From Aquabacterium parvum (lineage in GTDB: Bacteria > Pseudomonadota > Gammaproteobacteria > Burkholderiales > Burkholderiaceae_C), in assembly GCF_001447195.1 (NCBI RefSeq), contig NZ_LFRI01000247.1:1-47941 (forward strand): a stretch of 47,941 nucleotides of DNA, read 5' to 3'. The notes under the pieces are model-generated. The model made no database searches. It worked only from the letters and a program-made list of their open reading frames with translations, and had not been told where the DNA came from. The position numbers and the translations under genes are program-made. Below are positions 16,191 to 25,167 of the stretch, piece after piece (the stretch's first letter is position 1; each line of letters begins with the position of its first letter).

Positions 16191-17633
16191 ATGGCAACCC
16201 CCCACTCTGCCACTTACAACGACACCGTTGTCCGGCAGTTCGCCGTCGCCGCGGTGCTCTGGGGCGTCGTCGGCATGGCCGTCGGCGTCCTGATCGCCTC
16301 GCAACTGGCGTGGCCGGAACTCAATTTCGGCATCCCCTGGCTGAGCTACGGCCGCCTGCGTCCCCTGCACACCAATGCGGTGATCTTCGCGTTCGGCGGC
16401 TGCGCCCTGTTCGCGACGTCCTACCACGTGGTGCAACGCACGTGCCAGACCCGCCTGTTCGCTGGCCCGCTGGCCTCGTTCACGTTCTGGGGCTGGCAAC
16501 TGGTGATCCTGCTGGCGGCGATCTCGCTGCCGCTGGGCTACACCTCCGGCAAGGAATACGCCGAGCTCGAATGGCCGATCGACCTGCTGATCGCCGCCGT
16601 CTGGGTCTCCTACGCGATCGTCTTCTTCGGCACCGTCGGCACCCGCAAGATCCGCCACATCTATGTGGCGAACTGGTTCTACGGCGCCTTCATCATCGCC
16701 GTGGCCCTGCTGCACATCGTCAACAGCGCCGCGATCCCGGTGTTCTCCGACGGCCTGCTGGCGCCCAAGTCCTACTCGGCCTACGCCGGTGTGCAGGACG
16801 CGATGGTGCAATGGTGGTACGGCCACAATGCGGTGGGCTTTTTCCTGACAGCGGGCTTCCTGGGCATGATGTATTACTACATCCCCAAGCAGGCCGGCAT
16901 GCCCGTGTACTCGTATCGCCTGTCGATCGTGCACTTCTGGGCCCTGATCTTCACCTACATGTGGGCGGGTCCTCACCACCTGCACTACACCGCTCTGCCT
17001 GACTGGACGCAGTCCGTCGGCATGGTGTTCTCGCTGATCCTGCTGGCACCATCTTGGGGCGGCATGATCAACGGCATCATGACCCTCTCGGGTGCCTGGT
17101 ACAAGCTGCGCGATGACGCGATCCTGAAGTTCCTGATCGTGGCCCTGTCGTTCTACGGCATGTCCACCTTCGAAGGTCCGATGATGTCCATCAAGACCGT
17201 GAACTCGCTGTCGCACTACACCGACTGGACGGTCGGCCACGTGCACTCGGGCGCCCTGGGTTGGGTGGGCCTGATCTCGATGGGGTCGCTCTACTACCTG
17301 ATCCCGCGCATGTTCGGCCGCACCACGATGTACTCCGTCTCGGCCATCTCGCTGCACTTCTGGGCGGCCACCATCGGCATCGTGCTCTACATCGCCGCGA
17401 TGTGGATCGCTGGTGTCATGCAGGGTCTGATGTGGCGTGCAGTCAACCCCGACGGCACCCTGGTCTACAGCTTCGTTGAAAGCGTGAAGGCGACCTATCC
17501 CTTCTACGTGATCCGCGTCGCGGGTGGCCTGCTCTACCTGGGCGGCATGATCCTGATGCTGTGGAACACCGTGATGACCGTCCTGGCTGGTCGCGCTGTC
17601 AACGCGCCGATCCCCCAGCCGGCCCACGCCTGA
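16191..17633 (+). CDS. ccoN: Cytochrome cbb3 oxidase subunit I
   Basis: The 480-residue catalytic heme-copper subunit. ATG 16191 has a strong AAGGAG site upstream. About 12 spans are present. Metal ligands are seen in [14 protein letters not shown] (heme b), in GPHHLHY with the upstream WYGHNAVGF (CuB histidines), and in [17 protein letters not shown] (heme ligands). It reduces oxygen to water with high affinity and pumps protons. It is followed by ccoO after 19 bases. Confidence 0.98.
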   Translation: MATPHSATYNDTVVRQFAVAAVLWGVVGMAVGVLIASQLAWPELNFGIPWLSYGRLRPLHTNAVIFAFGGCALFATSYHVVQRTCQTRLFAGPLASFTFWGWQLVILLAAISLPLGYTSGKEYAELEWPIDLLIAAVWVSYAIVFFGTVGTRKIRHIYVANWFYGAFIIAVALLHIVNSAAIPVFSDGLLAPKSYSAYAGVQDAMVQWWYGHNAVGFFLTAGFLGMMYYYIPKQAGMPVYSYRLSIVHFWALIFTYMWAGPHHLHYTALPDWTQSVGMVFSLILLAPSWGGMINGIMTLSGAWYKLRDDAILKFLIVALSFYGMSTFEGPMMSIKTVNSLSHYTDWTVGHVHSGALGWVGLISMGSLYYLIPRMFGRTTMYSVSAISLHFWAATIGIVLYIAAMWIAGVMQGLMWRAVNPDGTLVYSFVESVKATYPFYVIRVAGGLLYLGGMILMLWNTVMTVLAGRAVNAPIPQPAHA

Positions 17634-17652
17634 GCCGCACAAGGAGAACAAC

Positions 17653-18282
17653 ATGGCTGACAACAACCACAAGCCTGCGCTTTTCTCGCACGAGAAAATC
17701 GAGACCAGCAACTTCCTGATGATCGTGCTGACGCTGATCGTCGTGTCCTTCGGTGCGCTGGTCGAAATCGTGCCCCTGTATTTCCAAAAGAGCACGACCA
17801 CCCCGGTGGACGGCCTCAAGCCCTACACCGCGCTGCAACTGGCAGGCCGCGACATCTACCTGCGCGAAGGCTGCTACGGCTGCCACTCGCAGATGATCCG
17901 CCCCTTCCGCGCCGAGACCCTGCGTTACGGTCATTACTCGATGGCGGGCGAGTACGTCTACGACCACCCCTTCCAGTGGGGCTCCAAGCGCACCGGCCCG
18001 GACCTGCATCGCGTGGGCGGCAAGTACTCCGACGAGTGGCACCGCGCCCACCTGGAGAACCCGCGCAACGTCGTGCCCGAGTCGAACATGCCTGCCTACC
18101 CCTGGCTGGAGACCAACAAGGTTGATGCCGCAGGCGTGGGCCCTCGCATGCAAGCCCTGCGCACGGTGGGCGTTCCCTACACGGACGCCGAGATCAAGGC
18201 TGCTGCCGACGAGGTCAAGGACAAGACCGAGATGGAGGCCGTGATCGCCTACCTGCAGGTGCTCGGCACCTCGGTGAAATAA
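17653..18282 (+). CDS. ccoO: Cytochrome cbb3 oxidase subunit II (mono-heme c)
   Basis: A 209-residue membrane-anchored cytochrome c. One N-terminal span (about 20-42) precedes a heme site CYGCH (C74, C77, H78) in the typical [12 protein letters not shown] block. The Met ligand lies in [10 protein letters not shown]. It relays electrons from CcoP to CcoN. A GGAG site precedes the start, and ccoQ follows 12 bases after the stop. Confidence 0.98.
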   Translation: MADNNHKPALFSHEKIETSNFLMIVLTLIVVSFGALVEIVPLYFQKSTTTPVDGLKPYTALQLAGRDIYLREGCYGCHSQMIRPFRAETLRYGHYSMAGEYVYDHPFQWGSKRTGPDLHRVGGKYSDEWHRAHLENPRNVVPESNMPAYPWLETNKVDAAGVGPRMQALRTVGVPYTDAEIKAAADEVKDKTEMEAVIAYLQVLGTSVK

Positions 18283-18294
18283 GGAGCAGCGCAC

Positions 18295-18432
18295 ATGGAC
18301 GTCATCACCCTCAGAAGCATCTTCACCGTGGCGTGCCTGTGCGTTTTCGTGGGCATCGTTGTGTGGGCTTATTCGCGCCGCAACAAGTCCCAGTTTGAAG
18401 AGGCGGCCCGGCTGCCTCTGTCTGAAGATTGA
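18295..18432 (+). CDS. ccoQ: Cytochrome cbb3 oxidase subunit CcoQ/FixQ
   Basis: A 45-residue single-span protein starting MDVITLRSIFTV, with the conserved C-terminal pattern WAYSRRNKSQFEEAARLPL. GGAG lies nine bases upstream. CcoQ helps hold CcoP in the oxidase complex. It sits in its usual place between ccoO and ccoP. Confidence 0.95.
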   Translation: MDVITLRSIFTVACLCVFVGIVVWAYSRRNKSQFEEAARLPLSED

Positions 18433-18446
18433 CTGGAGGCTCAGAC

Positions 18447-19382
18447 ATGAGCGACTTCATTTCGAGTGGATGGGCGTGGTACGTCACGGCCATCGTGGTG
18501 TTCGGCCTGGTTTACTGCGCCTTTGTGCTCATCGGCGCGGCCCAGCACAAGGTGGTTTACGACGCCCAGGGCAACGTGGACAAGACCACGGGCCACACCT
18601 GGGACGGTGACCTGCGTGAGTTGAACAACCCGCTGCCGCGCTGGTGGCTGTACCTGTTCATCATCACCCTGGTTTTTGCCGTGGCTTACCTGGCGCTGTA
18701 CCCTGGCCTGGCTGTCACGGGTGGCAAGCTGAACTGGACCTCCAAGGGCCAGCTCGAAGCTGAAAACGCCAAGGCCAAGGCCGAGCAGGACAAGATCTTT
18801 GCCAAGTTCAAAACGGCTTCGATCGAAGACCTGGCCCGCGACCCCCAGGCCCACGCCATCGGTCAGCGCCTGTTCCTGAACAACTGCGCGGCCTGCCACG
18901 GCTCCGATGCCAAAGGCGCCAAGAGCTTCCCGAACCTCACCGATGGTGACTGGATCCACGGCGGCTCGCCTGAGAAGATCATCGAGACGGTCACGCATGG
19001 CCGCAACGGGCAGATGCCGCCTCTGGGCGCAGCTGTCGGCACGGCCGAAGAGGCTCGCCAGGTTGCGAACTACGTGCTGAGCCTCTCGGGTGCAGGTCAC
19101 AACTCCATCCAGGCTGAACTGGGCAAGGCCAAGTTCAAGGCGGTCTGCGCGGCCTGCCACGGCGCCGACGGCAAGGGCAACCAAGCCATCGGTGCGCCGA
19201 ACCTGAGCGACAAGATCTGGCTGCATGGCTGGGGCGAGCAGTTCATCGTCGAGATGATCAACAAAGGCAAGCTCAACGTCATGCCTGCGCAGAACGTCCG
19301 CTTGTCTGAAGACCAGATCCGCCTGGTGGCGTCTTACGTGTGGGGCCTGTCTCACCCGACCCAATCGGCCGATGCCAAGTGA
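18447..19382 (+). CDS. ccoP: Cytochrome cbb3 oxidase subunit III (di-heme c)
   Basis: A 311-residue protein starting MSDFISSGWAWYV at 18447 after a GGAG site. Two spans (about 10-32 and 66-88) flank the loop HTWDGDLRELNNPLPRWW. Two heme c sites follow: CAACH at C147/H151 and CAACH at C234/H238. It is the electron entry subunit of the oxidase. Confidence 0.98.
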   Translation: MSDFISSGWAWYVTAIVVFGLVYCAFVLIGAAQHKVVYDAQGNVDKTTGHTWDGDLRELNNPLPRWWLYLFIITLVFAVAYLALYPGLAVTGGKLNWTSKGQLEAENAKAKAEQDKIFAKFKTASIEDLARDPQAHAIGQRLFLNNCAACHGSDAKGAKSFPNLTDGDWIHGGSPEKIIETVTHGRNGQMPPLGAAVGTAEEARQVANYVLSLSGAGHNSIQAELGKAKFKAVCAACHGADGKGNQAIGAPNLSDKIWLHGWGEQFIVEMINKGKLNVMPAQNVRLSEDQIRLVASYVWGLSHPTQSADAK

Positions 19383-19455
19383 GTCTGTGCTCACCTGGAG
19401 GTGACTCCAGGACGAGCGCGGCCCAGGTGTTGACATCGCTTAAGAACGGGCCAAC

Positions 19456-19519
19456 AGTGAACCACTGCGGTGGTGGAGCGTGATACCCTGCCGGGTATGA
19501 GGTCCACCACCGTTTCACT
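19456..19519 (+). promoter_or_regulatory. Long composite hairpin between ccoP and ccoG
   Basis: Nested stems: AGTGAA (19456-19461) with TTTCACT (19513-19519); CGGTGGTGGA (19468-19477) with TCCACCACCG (19503-19512), perfect 10 bp; and ATACCC (19483-19488) with GGGTAT (19493-19498), loop TGCC. A second small stem AGACT-CAG-AGTCT (19523-19535) follows and ends four bases before the ccoG ATG. No clear T-run follows, so it may be a processing/stability element or control ccoG translation rather than a plain terminator. Confidence 0.65.
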
Positions 19520-19539
19520 TTGAGACTCAGAGTCTTTCC

Positions 19540-21006
19540 ATGAGCGAATCCAACCCCCACCAGGATCCCGGCAAACGCGTCATCCCCATCCAGGCCGTCG
19601 GTGCGCGTGAAGAGATGGTCTCTCTCTACAAGAAGGGAGAGAAGGTTTACGCGCGCGAGGTCAAAGGCTGGTTCACGAAGTGGCGCTGGGCGCTTGTCTG
19701 GCTCACCCAGATCGTCTTTTACTGCACCCCCTGGCTGGTCTGGAACGACCGCCAGGCCGTGCTGTTCGACCTGACCACGCGGCGCTTTTACATGTTCAAC
19801 CTGGTCCTGTATCCGCAGGACTTCATCTACCTGACCGCATTGCTCGTGATCTCGGCCTACGGGCTGTTCCTGTTCACGGCGGTGGCGGGGCGCTTGTGGT
19901 GCGGCTATGCCTGCCCGCAGTCGGTCTATACCGAGATCTTCATGTGGATGGAGCGCAAGATCGAAGGCGATCGCGTGCGCCGCATGAAGCTCGACAAGGC
20001 GCCCTGGAGCATCGACAAGGTCTGGCGCAAGACGGCCAAGCAGCTTGCCTGGATCACCTTTGCGCTGTGGACGGGCTACACCTTCGTTGGCTACTTCACG
20101 CCCATTCGTGTTCTCGCTGCAGAGGTCGTGGGGCTGAGCATGGGTCCGTGGGAGATCTTCTGGGTGCTTTTCTATGGCTTTGCCACCTATGGCAACGCCG
20201 GCTACATGCGCGAGCAGGTCTGCAAGTACATGTGCCCCTATGCGCGCTTTCAAAGCGCCATGTTCGATCGCGACACCTTGATCATCAGCTATGACACCAA
20301 GCGAGGAGAGCCGCGCGGTTCGCGCAAACGTGGCGCCGACGCCAAGGCCCTGAACCAGGGCGACTGCGTCGATTGCACCTTGTGCGTGCAGGTCTGCCCG
20401 GTGGGCATCGACATCCGCCAGGGCCTGCAATACGAGTGCATCGGTTGCGCGGCCTGCATCGACGTCTGCGACTCGGTCATGGACAAGGTGGGCTCACCCC
20501 GTGGGCTGATCCGCTACGCCACGCTCAACAGCATGGAAAACGGCTGGGGACGCAAGGAGATGTGGTCGCGCGTCACGCGCCCGCGCGTGCTCATCTACAC
20601 GGCCATCCTGGCAGCCGTCGTCGTGGCGTTCCTCAGCAGCCTCTACAGCCGGCCACCGTTCCGAGTGGACATCGTGCGCGACCGAGGGACCCTGGCCCGC
20701 GTGGTCGATGAAGGCTTTGTCGAGAATGTTTACCGCGTGCAGATCATGAACGCCAGCGAGAACACGCAGCGTTACCGCGTCGGCGTGGAGCAGCTGTCTC
20801 AGCCCCTTGTCGATGGTGGGCAAGACCTGGTGCTCGGTCCCGCCGAGGCCCGCTGGGTGCCCATCGCCGTGAGGGTGTCCCCTGAGGCTGCAGCCCGCAT
20901 GGGCTCGGGCGCTCACGGTGTGACCATCCTGGTCGAGCAGTTGCGACAGGGCAGCCAGCCCCAGGTCGATGTGAGAGAAAAATCCACCTTCATGGTGCCG
21001 CGCTGA
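19540..21006 (+). CDS. ccoG: Cbb3 oxidase accessory Fe-S protein CcoG
   Basis: A 488-residue membrane protein (CcoG/FixG/RdxA). About five spans are present. Cysteine motifs include CGYACPQSVYTE, CKYMCPYARFQSAMFD, then two ferredoxin-like sites CVDCTLCVQVCPVGIDIR and CIGCAACIDVCD. The C-terminal part (from about 370) is a periplasmic Ig-like domain. CcoG is thought to reduce Cu(II) to Cu(I) for oxidase assembly. The start MSESNPHQDPGKR lacks a good ribosome site and lies just after a small hairpin, so its translation may be controlled. Confidence 0.95.
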   Translation: MSESNPHQDPGKRVIPIQAVGAREEMVSLYKKGEKVYAREVKGWFTKWRWALVWLTQIVFYCTPWLVWNDRQAVLFDLTTRRFYMFNLVLYPQDFIYLTALLVISAYGLFLFTAVAGRLWCGYACPQSVYTEIFMWMERKIEGDRVRRMKLDKAPWSIDKVWRKTAKQLAWITFALWTGYTFVGYFTPIRVLAAEVVGLSMGPWEIFWVLFYGFATYGNAGYMREQVCKYMCPYARFQSAMFDRDTLIISYDTKRGEPRGSRKRGADAKALNQGDCVDCTLCVQVCPVGIDIRQGLQYECIGCAACIDVCDSVMDKVGSPRGLIRYATLNSMENGWGRKEMWSRVTRPRVLIYTAILAAVVVAFLSSLYSRPPFRVDIVRDRGTLARVVDEGFVENVYRVQIMNASENTQRYRVGVEQLSQPLVDGGQDLVLGPAEARWVPIAVRVSPEAAARMGSGAHGVTILVEQLRQGSQPQVDVREKSTFMVPR

Positions 21007-21043
21007 GCGGCGCCTCAACCCAGAACCGATACCCGGAGCAACC

Positions 21044-21292
21044 ATGTCCAACCCTGACACGCTCAATCCTGTCAGCAACCCGCCTTGGTGGAAGCTGCCC
21101 ATCGTCTGGCTCGTGATCGGCGGCCCGGCGGTCGTGGTCGTGGCTTCGCTGTTCACCGTCGGCATCGCCGTCAAGCATGTCGATCCGGTGCTCGACACCT
21201 CCAAGGGGCACGTCAAGTCTGTGGTGGATACGCCAGCCGTGCAGGCGCGCAACCACGCTGCCTCGCCGTCTCAGCAGCCGGCTGATCGTTGA
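21044..21292 (+). CDS. Short CcoH/FixH-like membrane protein
   Basis: An 82-residue protein with PPWWKLPIVWLVIGGPAVVVVASL, a single N-terminal span, then IAVKHVDPVLD. This looks like the N-terminal part of FixH/CcoH proteins, but the usual periplasmic FixH domain is missing; it ends in a charged and Ala/Gln-rich tail. It is in the right place, 37 bases after ccoG. It may be a naturally short form or a reduced gene. Function in oxidase assembly is inferred from context. Confidence 0.7.
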   Translation: MSNPDTLNPVSNPPWWKLPIVWLVIGGPAVVVVASLFTVGIAVKHVDPVLDTSKGHVKSVVDTPAVQARNHAASPSQQPADR

Positions 21293-21408
21293 TTCACCTC
21301 AAGGAGGTGCTTGGGGGCGACCCTTGGTCTCGGGGTAATTCCTCGTGGTGATGGCGCTTCGTCGTCGGAACATGAGCCTTGTGTGCGGTTTGCCTCAAGG
21401 AGATCTCA

Positions 21409-21702
21409 ATGTCTCGCCGGTCCTTGCACCTCGCCCAGATCCTCTGGCCTGCTTTCCTGTTTGCGGGTGTTCTTGAAATGGTCGTGTTTGCGCTGGTCGA
21501 TCCCACCGGCCTCACGATTGGCGGCTGGGCGCCCGATGCACGCACGGTCTACAGCCTGACGTTCTTCGTCTTCTGGGGACTGGTCGCCACAGCCTCGGGC
21601 ATCAGTCACGTCATGATGCGTCAGCCTCGCAGTGTGACCCTGTCCAGGCGAGCGGCTCGCCGGCAAGCCCGTCGCGCCCTGGTCGTTCAGCACCAGCACT
21701 GA
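21409..21702 (+). CDS. Small membrane protein of the cco cluster
   Basis: A 97-residue protein starting MSRRSLHLAQILW at 21409 with a strong AAGGAG site. Two spans are likely (about 8-27 and 45-64, the latter in LTFFVFWGLVATASGISHVMM). The tail is rich in Arg. I do not recognise a named family. Its place between ccoH and fnr suggests a link to the oxidase, but nothing proves it. It is followed by a bidirectional terminator. Confidence 0.7.
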   Translation: MSRRSLHLAQILWPAFLFAGVLEMVVFALVDPTGLTIGGWAPDARTVYSLTFFVFWGLVATASGISHVMMRQPRSVTLSRRAARRQARRALVVQHQH

Positions 21703-21717
21703 GTTCGGCCCAAACGA

Positions 21718-21742
21718 AACGGCCACCTGATCGGTGGCCGTT
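21718..21742. terminator. Bidirectional terminator between the cco cluster and fnr
   Basis: Perfect 10-bp stem AACGGCCACC (21718-21727) and GGTGGCCGTT (21733-21742), loop TGATC. It separates the convergent small membrane gene and fnr. On the minus strand it is followed by TTCGTTTG. Confidence 0.8.
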
Positions 21743-21763
21743 GTGCCTGACGCTTTGCCGCGT

Positions 21764-22600
21764 TCAGCAGCGCACGCTGTTGACCAGTGCGCGCAAACCA
21801 GCCTCGTCGGTGATGCGGATGTCGCGCTGCTTGACCTCCAGGAGGCCCTCTTCCTGGAACTTGGAGAAGGTGCGGCTGACGGTCTCGAGCTTGAGGCCCA
21901 GGTAGCTGCCGATTTCCTCGCGCGTCATGCGCAAAACCAGGGCCGAGGCCGAGAAGCCTCGCGCATGCAGGCGCTGGGTCAGGTTGAGCAGGAAGGCGGC
22001 CAGGCGCTCTTCGGCGCGCATGCTGCCCAACAGCAGCATCACGCCATGGTCGCGCACGATCTCGCGGCTCATGATCTTGTGGAACTGGTGCTGCAGGTCG
22101 GAGAACTCACGAGAGAGCTCCTCCAGTTGGCCATAGGGGATCACGCAGACCTGCGAGTCCTCGAGTGCAATGGCGTCGCAGGCGTGGCGGTCTGTGCTGA
22201 TGCCATCGAGGCCCAGCAACTCGCCTGCCATCTGAAAGCCCGTGACCTGGTCGCGACCGTCTTCCGACGAGATGCGGGTTTTGAAAAAACCCGTGCGCAC
22301 CGCGTAAACCGATTTGAAAGGGTCGCCCGTGTGAAAGAGGGCGTCTCCGCGCTTGACGGACTTGCGCGTGGCCACTAGCGTGTCGAGCTCGGTGAGCTGG
22401 GGCTGGCTCAGCCCCACGGGCAGGCACAGCTCCCGCAGGTTGCAGCTGGAGCAGGCGACTTTGAATGAATCGAGTTTCATGGGAATGACGGGCGAGGCCG
22501 TTGGGCCATTCGAGCCTGCGGGCTGGGCGCAGTTCGTGGTGGAACACGGCGTGTTTCCGGCCTGGGTCAGTTCGATCGATCGGGCGGTCTGGTTCAACAT
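21764..22600 (-). CDS. fnr: Oxygen-sensing FNR-type transcription regulator
   Basis: A 278-residue Crp/Fnr protein if it starts at ATG 22600 (GAGG six bases upstream); ATG 22480 is an alternative. Three N-terminal cysteines C50, C53 and C59 (CSSCNLRELC) have the exact Fnr spacing, and the fourth lies in QVCVIPY, so an oxygen-sensitive [4Fe-4S] cluster is expected. The cyclic-nucleotide-like fold is followed by a dimer helix and a helix-turn-helix with the reading motif ETVSR. It probably activates ccoN and hemN through the FNR boxes seen here. The N-terminal 45 residues, with extra C19 and C24, are longer than in E. coli Fnr. Confidence 0.95.
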   Translation of the reverse strand: MLNQTARSIELTQAGNTPCSTTNCAQPAGSNGPTASPVIPMKLDSFKVACSSCNLRELCLPVGLSQPQLTELDTLVATRKSVKRGDALFHTGDPFKSVYAVRTGFFKTRISSEDGRDQVTGFQMAGELLGLDGISTDRHACDAIALEDSQVCVIPYGQLEELSREFSDLQHQFHKIMSREIVRDHGVMLLLGSMRAEERLAAFLLNLTQRLHARGFSASALVLRMTREEIGSYLGLKLETVSRTFSKFQEEGLLEVKQRDIRITDEAGLRALVNSVRC

Positions 22601-22650
22601 GAGCAACCTCAAACAATGCCTGGATTGTTGCCGGATTCCTGGTGCCGCCC

Positions 22651-22664
22651 TTGATCCAGGTCAA
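22651..22664. promoter_or_regulatory. Putative FNR box between fnr and hemN
   Basis: TTGAT-CCAG-GTCAA matches TTGAT-N4-ATCAA at nine of ten positions. It is 34 bases before hemN and about 50 before fnr, so it could serve both divergent genes, giving hemN activation and fnr autocontrol. Confidence 0.78.
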
Positions 22665-22698
22665 CCCTGTTGGCGAGCACTTTGGCACATTCGGGTGA

Positions 22699-24132
22699 AT
22701 GACTGAACAGGCCCTGCACCCACCGTCCGCCCCGTCCGAAACCCCAGTGGTTTCTCGGGAGACCTTGTCGCGTCTCGATGTCCAGGGGCCGCGCTATACA
22801 TCCTATCCCACCGCAGACCGCTTCGTCGAGGCGCATGGGGCCGATCAGTATGTGCAGGCCCTGCGCCAGCGCGGACAGGGGGTGGGGGCGCTCACTGGCG
22901 GGGCCAGCGCGCTTTCACTGTACATCCACATCCCCTTCTGCGAATCGGTTTGCTATTACTGCGCCTGCAACAAGGTCATCACGCGCCACCATGAGCGCGC
23001 CGAGGCCTACCTGGCCGACCTGCGCGAGGAAATCCGCCTGGTGGCTGAGCAACTCGGCCCTGGCCAGACGGTGTCGCAACTGCACTTTGGCGGCGGCACG
23101 CCCACCTTCCTGAGCGACGACGAGCTTGCAGGATTGCTGGGCGCCTTGCGCAGCACCTTCCGCTTCGTGCCGGGAGGCGAGTACGCCATCGAAATCGACC
23201 CGCGCACCATCGACGTGACTCGCCTCAAGCGCCTGCATCAGATGGGTTTCAACCGCTTGAGCTTCGGCGTGCAAGACTTCGATCCCGAGGTCCAGAAGGC
23301 GGTGCACCGGGTGCAGCCGCACGACCAGGTCCGTGATTTGGTGCAGGCCGCGCGCGAGGAGGGCTTCGAGTCCCTCAACATGGACCTCATCTACGGCCTG
23401 CCCAAGCAGACACCGGAGGGCTTTGCGCGCACCCTGTCGCAAGTGGCCGCGTTGCGCCCCGATCGCATCGCGCTGTATGCCTACGCTCACCTGCCGCAGC
23501 GCTTCAAGCCGCAGCGGCGCATCGAGGTGGCCGACCTGCCCAGGGCGGAAGAGAAAGTGGGCATGCTGGCCTCGGCCATCGACGTGTTCGGACAGGCGGG
23601 CTACGACTACATCGGCATGGACCACTTCGCCCTGCACCACGACAGCCTGGCCGTGGCCAAGCGGCAAGGACGGCTGCACCGCAACTTCCAGGGCTACAGC
23701 ACGCACCCCGACTGCGATCTCATCGGCTTGGGTGTCTCTGCCATCGGGCGGGTGGGCGCACACTACGTGCAGAACGCCAAGACGCTCGACGAGTACCACG
23801 ATGCGCTCAAGCGGCATCAACTGCCCGTGGTGCGCGGCCTTGCGCTGTCGCGCGATGACCTCGTTCGCCGCGCGGTGATCATGGCCATCATGTGCCAGGG
23901 CAGGGTGGACTTCGAATCCATCGAGCTCGCCTACCTGCTCGATTTCAAGCAATACTTCGAGGCTGAATTGCACCTGCTGGAGCCGCTCGTCGAGTCGGGG
24001 CTGGTGAAGATGGAGTCGGATGGGATCCGTGTCACGCCGCTGGGATGGTATTTCGTGCGGGCGGTGGCCATGGTGTTCGATCGTCATCTGCAGGCCGACA
24101 AGGCCGTCGAACGCTTCTCCCGCATCATCTGA
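22699..24132 (+). CDS. hemN: Oxygen-independent coproporphyrinogen III oxidase
   Basis: A 477-residue radical SAM enzyme. The cluster motif C81-X3-C85-X2-C88 and the extra C90 all match HemN. RYTSYPTADRF near the N-terminus and the GGGTPTFL SAM motif are present, and a C-terminal HemN domain follows. It makes protoporphyrinogen from coproporphyrinogen without oxygen, supplying heme for cbb3 oxidase under low oxygen. It is divergent from fnr with an FNR box between. The next gene starts 19 bases after its stop. Confidence 0.97.
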   Translation: MTEQALHPPSAPSETPVVSRETLSRLDVQGPRYTSYPTADRFVEAHGADQYVQALRQRGQGVGALTGGASALSLYIHIPFCESVCYYCACNKVITRHHERAEAYLADLREEIRLVAEQLGPGQTVSQLHFGGGTPTFLSDDELAGLLGALRSTFRFVPGGEYAIEIDPRTIDVTRLKRLHQMGFNRLSFGVQDFDPEVQKAVHRVQPHDQVRDLVQAAREEGFESLNMDLIYGLPKQTPEGFARTLSQVAALRPDRIALYAYAHLPQRFKPQRRIEVADLPRAEEKVGMLASAIDVFGQAGYDYIGMDHFALHHDSLAVAKRQGRLHRNFQGYSTHPDCDLIGLGVSAIGRVGAHYVQNAKTLDEYHDALKRHQLPVVRGLALSRDDLVRRAVIMAIMCQGRVDFESIELAYLLDFKQYFEAELHLLEPLVESGLVKMESDGIRVTPLGWYFVRAVAMVFDRHLQADKAVERFSRII

Positions 24133-24150
24133 CAGCGGCCGGAGGCGTTT

Positions 24151-25002
24151 GTGCTGACCAACCTGCTGGTCACCGCCTTCCTCATGGGCCTGGCGGGCAT
24201 TCCCCATTGCACCGCGATGTGCGGTGCAGCCTGCGCCGCGGCGTTCCCCAGGGGCGTGTCTGCCTGGACATTGCTGGGGCGCGCGATGGGTTATGCCTGC
24301 CTGGGGGTGGTTGCGGCCACGGCAGCTGGCCTCGTGTCCCGCTGGGGTCAGCAGGTCGCGATGATCAAACCCCTGTGGATGATGGCGCAGTTGGCCATGG
24401 TGCTGCTGGGTGGTTTCATGCTGCTGCGTGGCGTCATCCCCGAGCGGGTGGATCAGGCCGGCAAGGGTCTTTATTTGCGCCTGCGGGCAAGCTGGCAGGC
24501 CCGCTCGGCAGGCTGGCCACAGGGGGTGCGAAAGGTCTGGCCACTGCTCGCCGGCCTGGCCTGGGCCTTGCTGCCGTGTGGTTTGCTTTACTCTGCCCTG
24601 ATGGTGGCGGCGCTGGCCTCCCAGCCTTGGGAGGGGGGGCTGGTCATGCTGGTTTTTGCGCTCCCAAGTGCATTGGGTGTGTGGGCTGCGCCGGCCATGC
24701 TTCGTTGGCTCAAGGGGCGGGGCAGGCAAGGTGAGTTGGCCAGTGCGGGCGCGCCCGTGCCAGTCATCTGGATGCGTGCCGAGGGCTCGGTGGGAGAGGG
24801 TGCTGCCGCCATGCGTGTCCCCGCGCCTGCTGTGCTGAAGCCCGCCGAGGTGAGGCCGCCGGACGGGGCATCGACTTGGTCTGCACCAGCCTGGCTGGAC
24901 CAGCAACTGGCGGTGCGCATCGCCGGTTTTGGCCTTGCCTCGATGGCCGCATGGGGCCTTTGGCACCAGCTCTGGGCGCAGTGGCAGGCGTGGTGCGCCT
25001 GA
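24151..25002 (+). CDS. DsbD/SafE-like membrane protein of the cbb3 cluster
   Basis: A 283-residue membrane protein with a GTG start at 24151 (GGAGG upstream). It begins FLMGLAGIPHCTAMCGAACAA with a histidine-cysteine motif (H19, C20, C24, C28) and has LLPCGLLYSAL in a later span; about six spans are visible. It belongs to the TauE/SafE-annotated group that is DsbD-like and often found beside cco genes. Copper handling or thiol redox work is plausible because of the Met, Cys and His residues. A long non-membrane loop (about 195-250) separates the last spans. Confidence 0.75.
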   Translation: MLTNLLVTAFLMGLAGIPHCTAMCGAACAAAFPRGVSAWTLLGRAMGYACLGVVAATAAGLVSRWGQQVAMIKPLWMMAQLAMVLLGGFMLLRGVIPERVDQAGKGLYLRLRASWQARSAGWPQGVRKVWPLLAGLAWALLPCGLLYSALMVAALASQPWEGGLVMLVFALPSALGVWAAPAMLRWLKGRGRQGELASAGAPVPVIWMRAEGSVGEGAAAMRVPAPAVLKPAEVRPPDGASTWSAPAWLDQQLAVRIAGFGLASMAAWGLWHQLWAQWQAWCA

Positions 25003-25167
25003 TGTGTCGCAGGTTTGCGCCGAATCACGCTGAATTACCCGCCATCAGCGGGAAACCAGGGTGCTGGCGGCGCCCCTGATTCAGGTGGTCGCGTAGAATC
25101 CGTTCACACGTTGCCGACATCCATGGCAATGTTTTTCACGGAAACGCCAAACGCGGAGACCACAGTC

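Noticed and set aside
19430..19443. FNR box before ccoG
   Set aside because: TTGAC-ATCG-CTTAA has several mismatches in the second half-site; too weak to call.
22915..24966. 683-residue minus-strand frame over hemN and its neighbour
   Set aside because: Antisense to two well-supported genes; no domain is recognisable.
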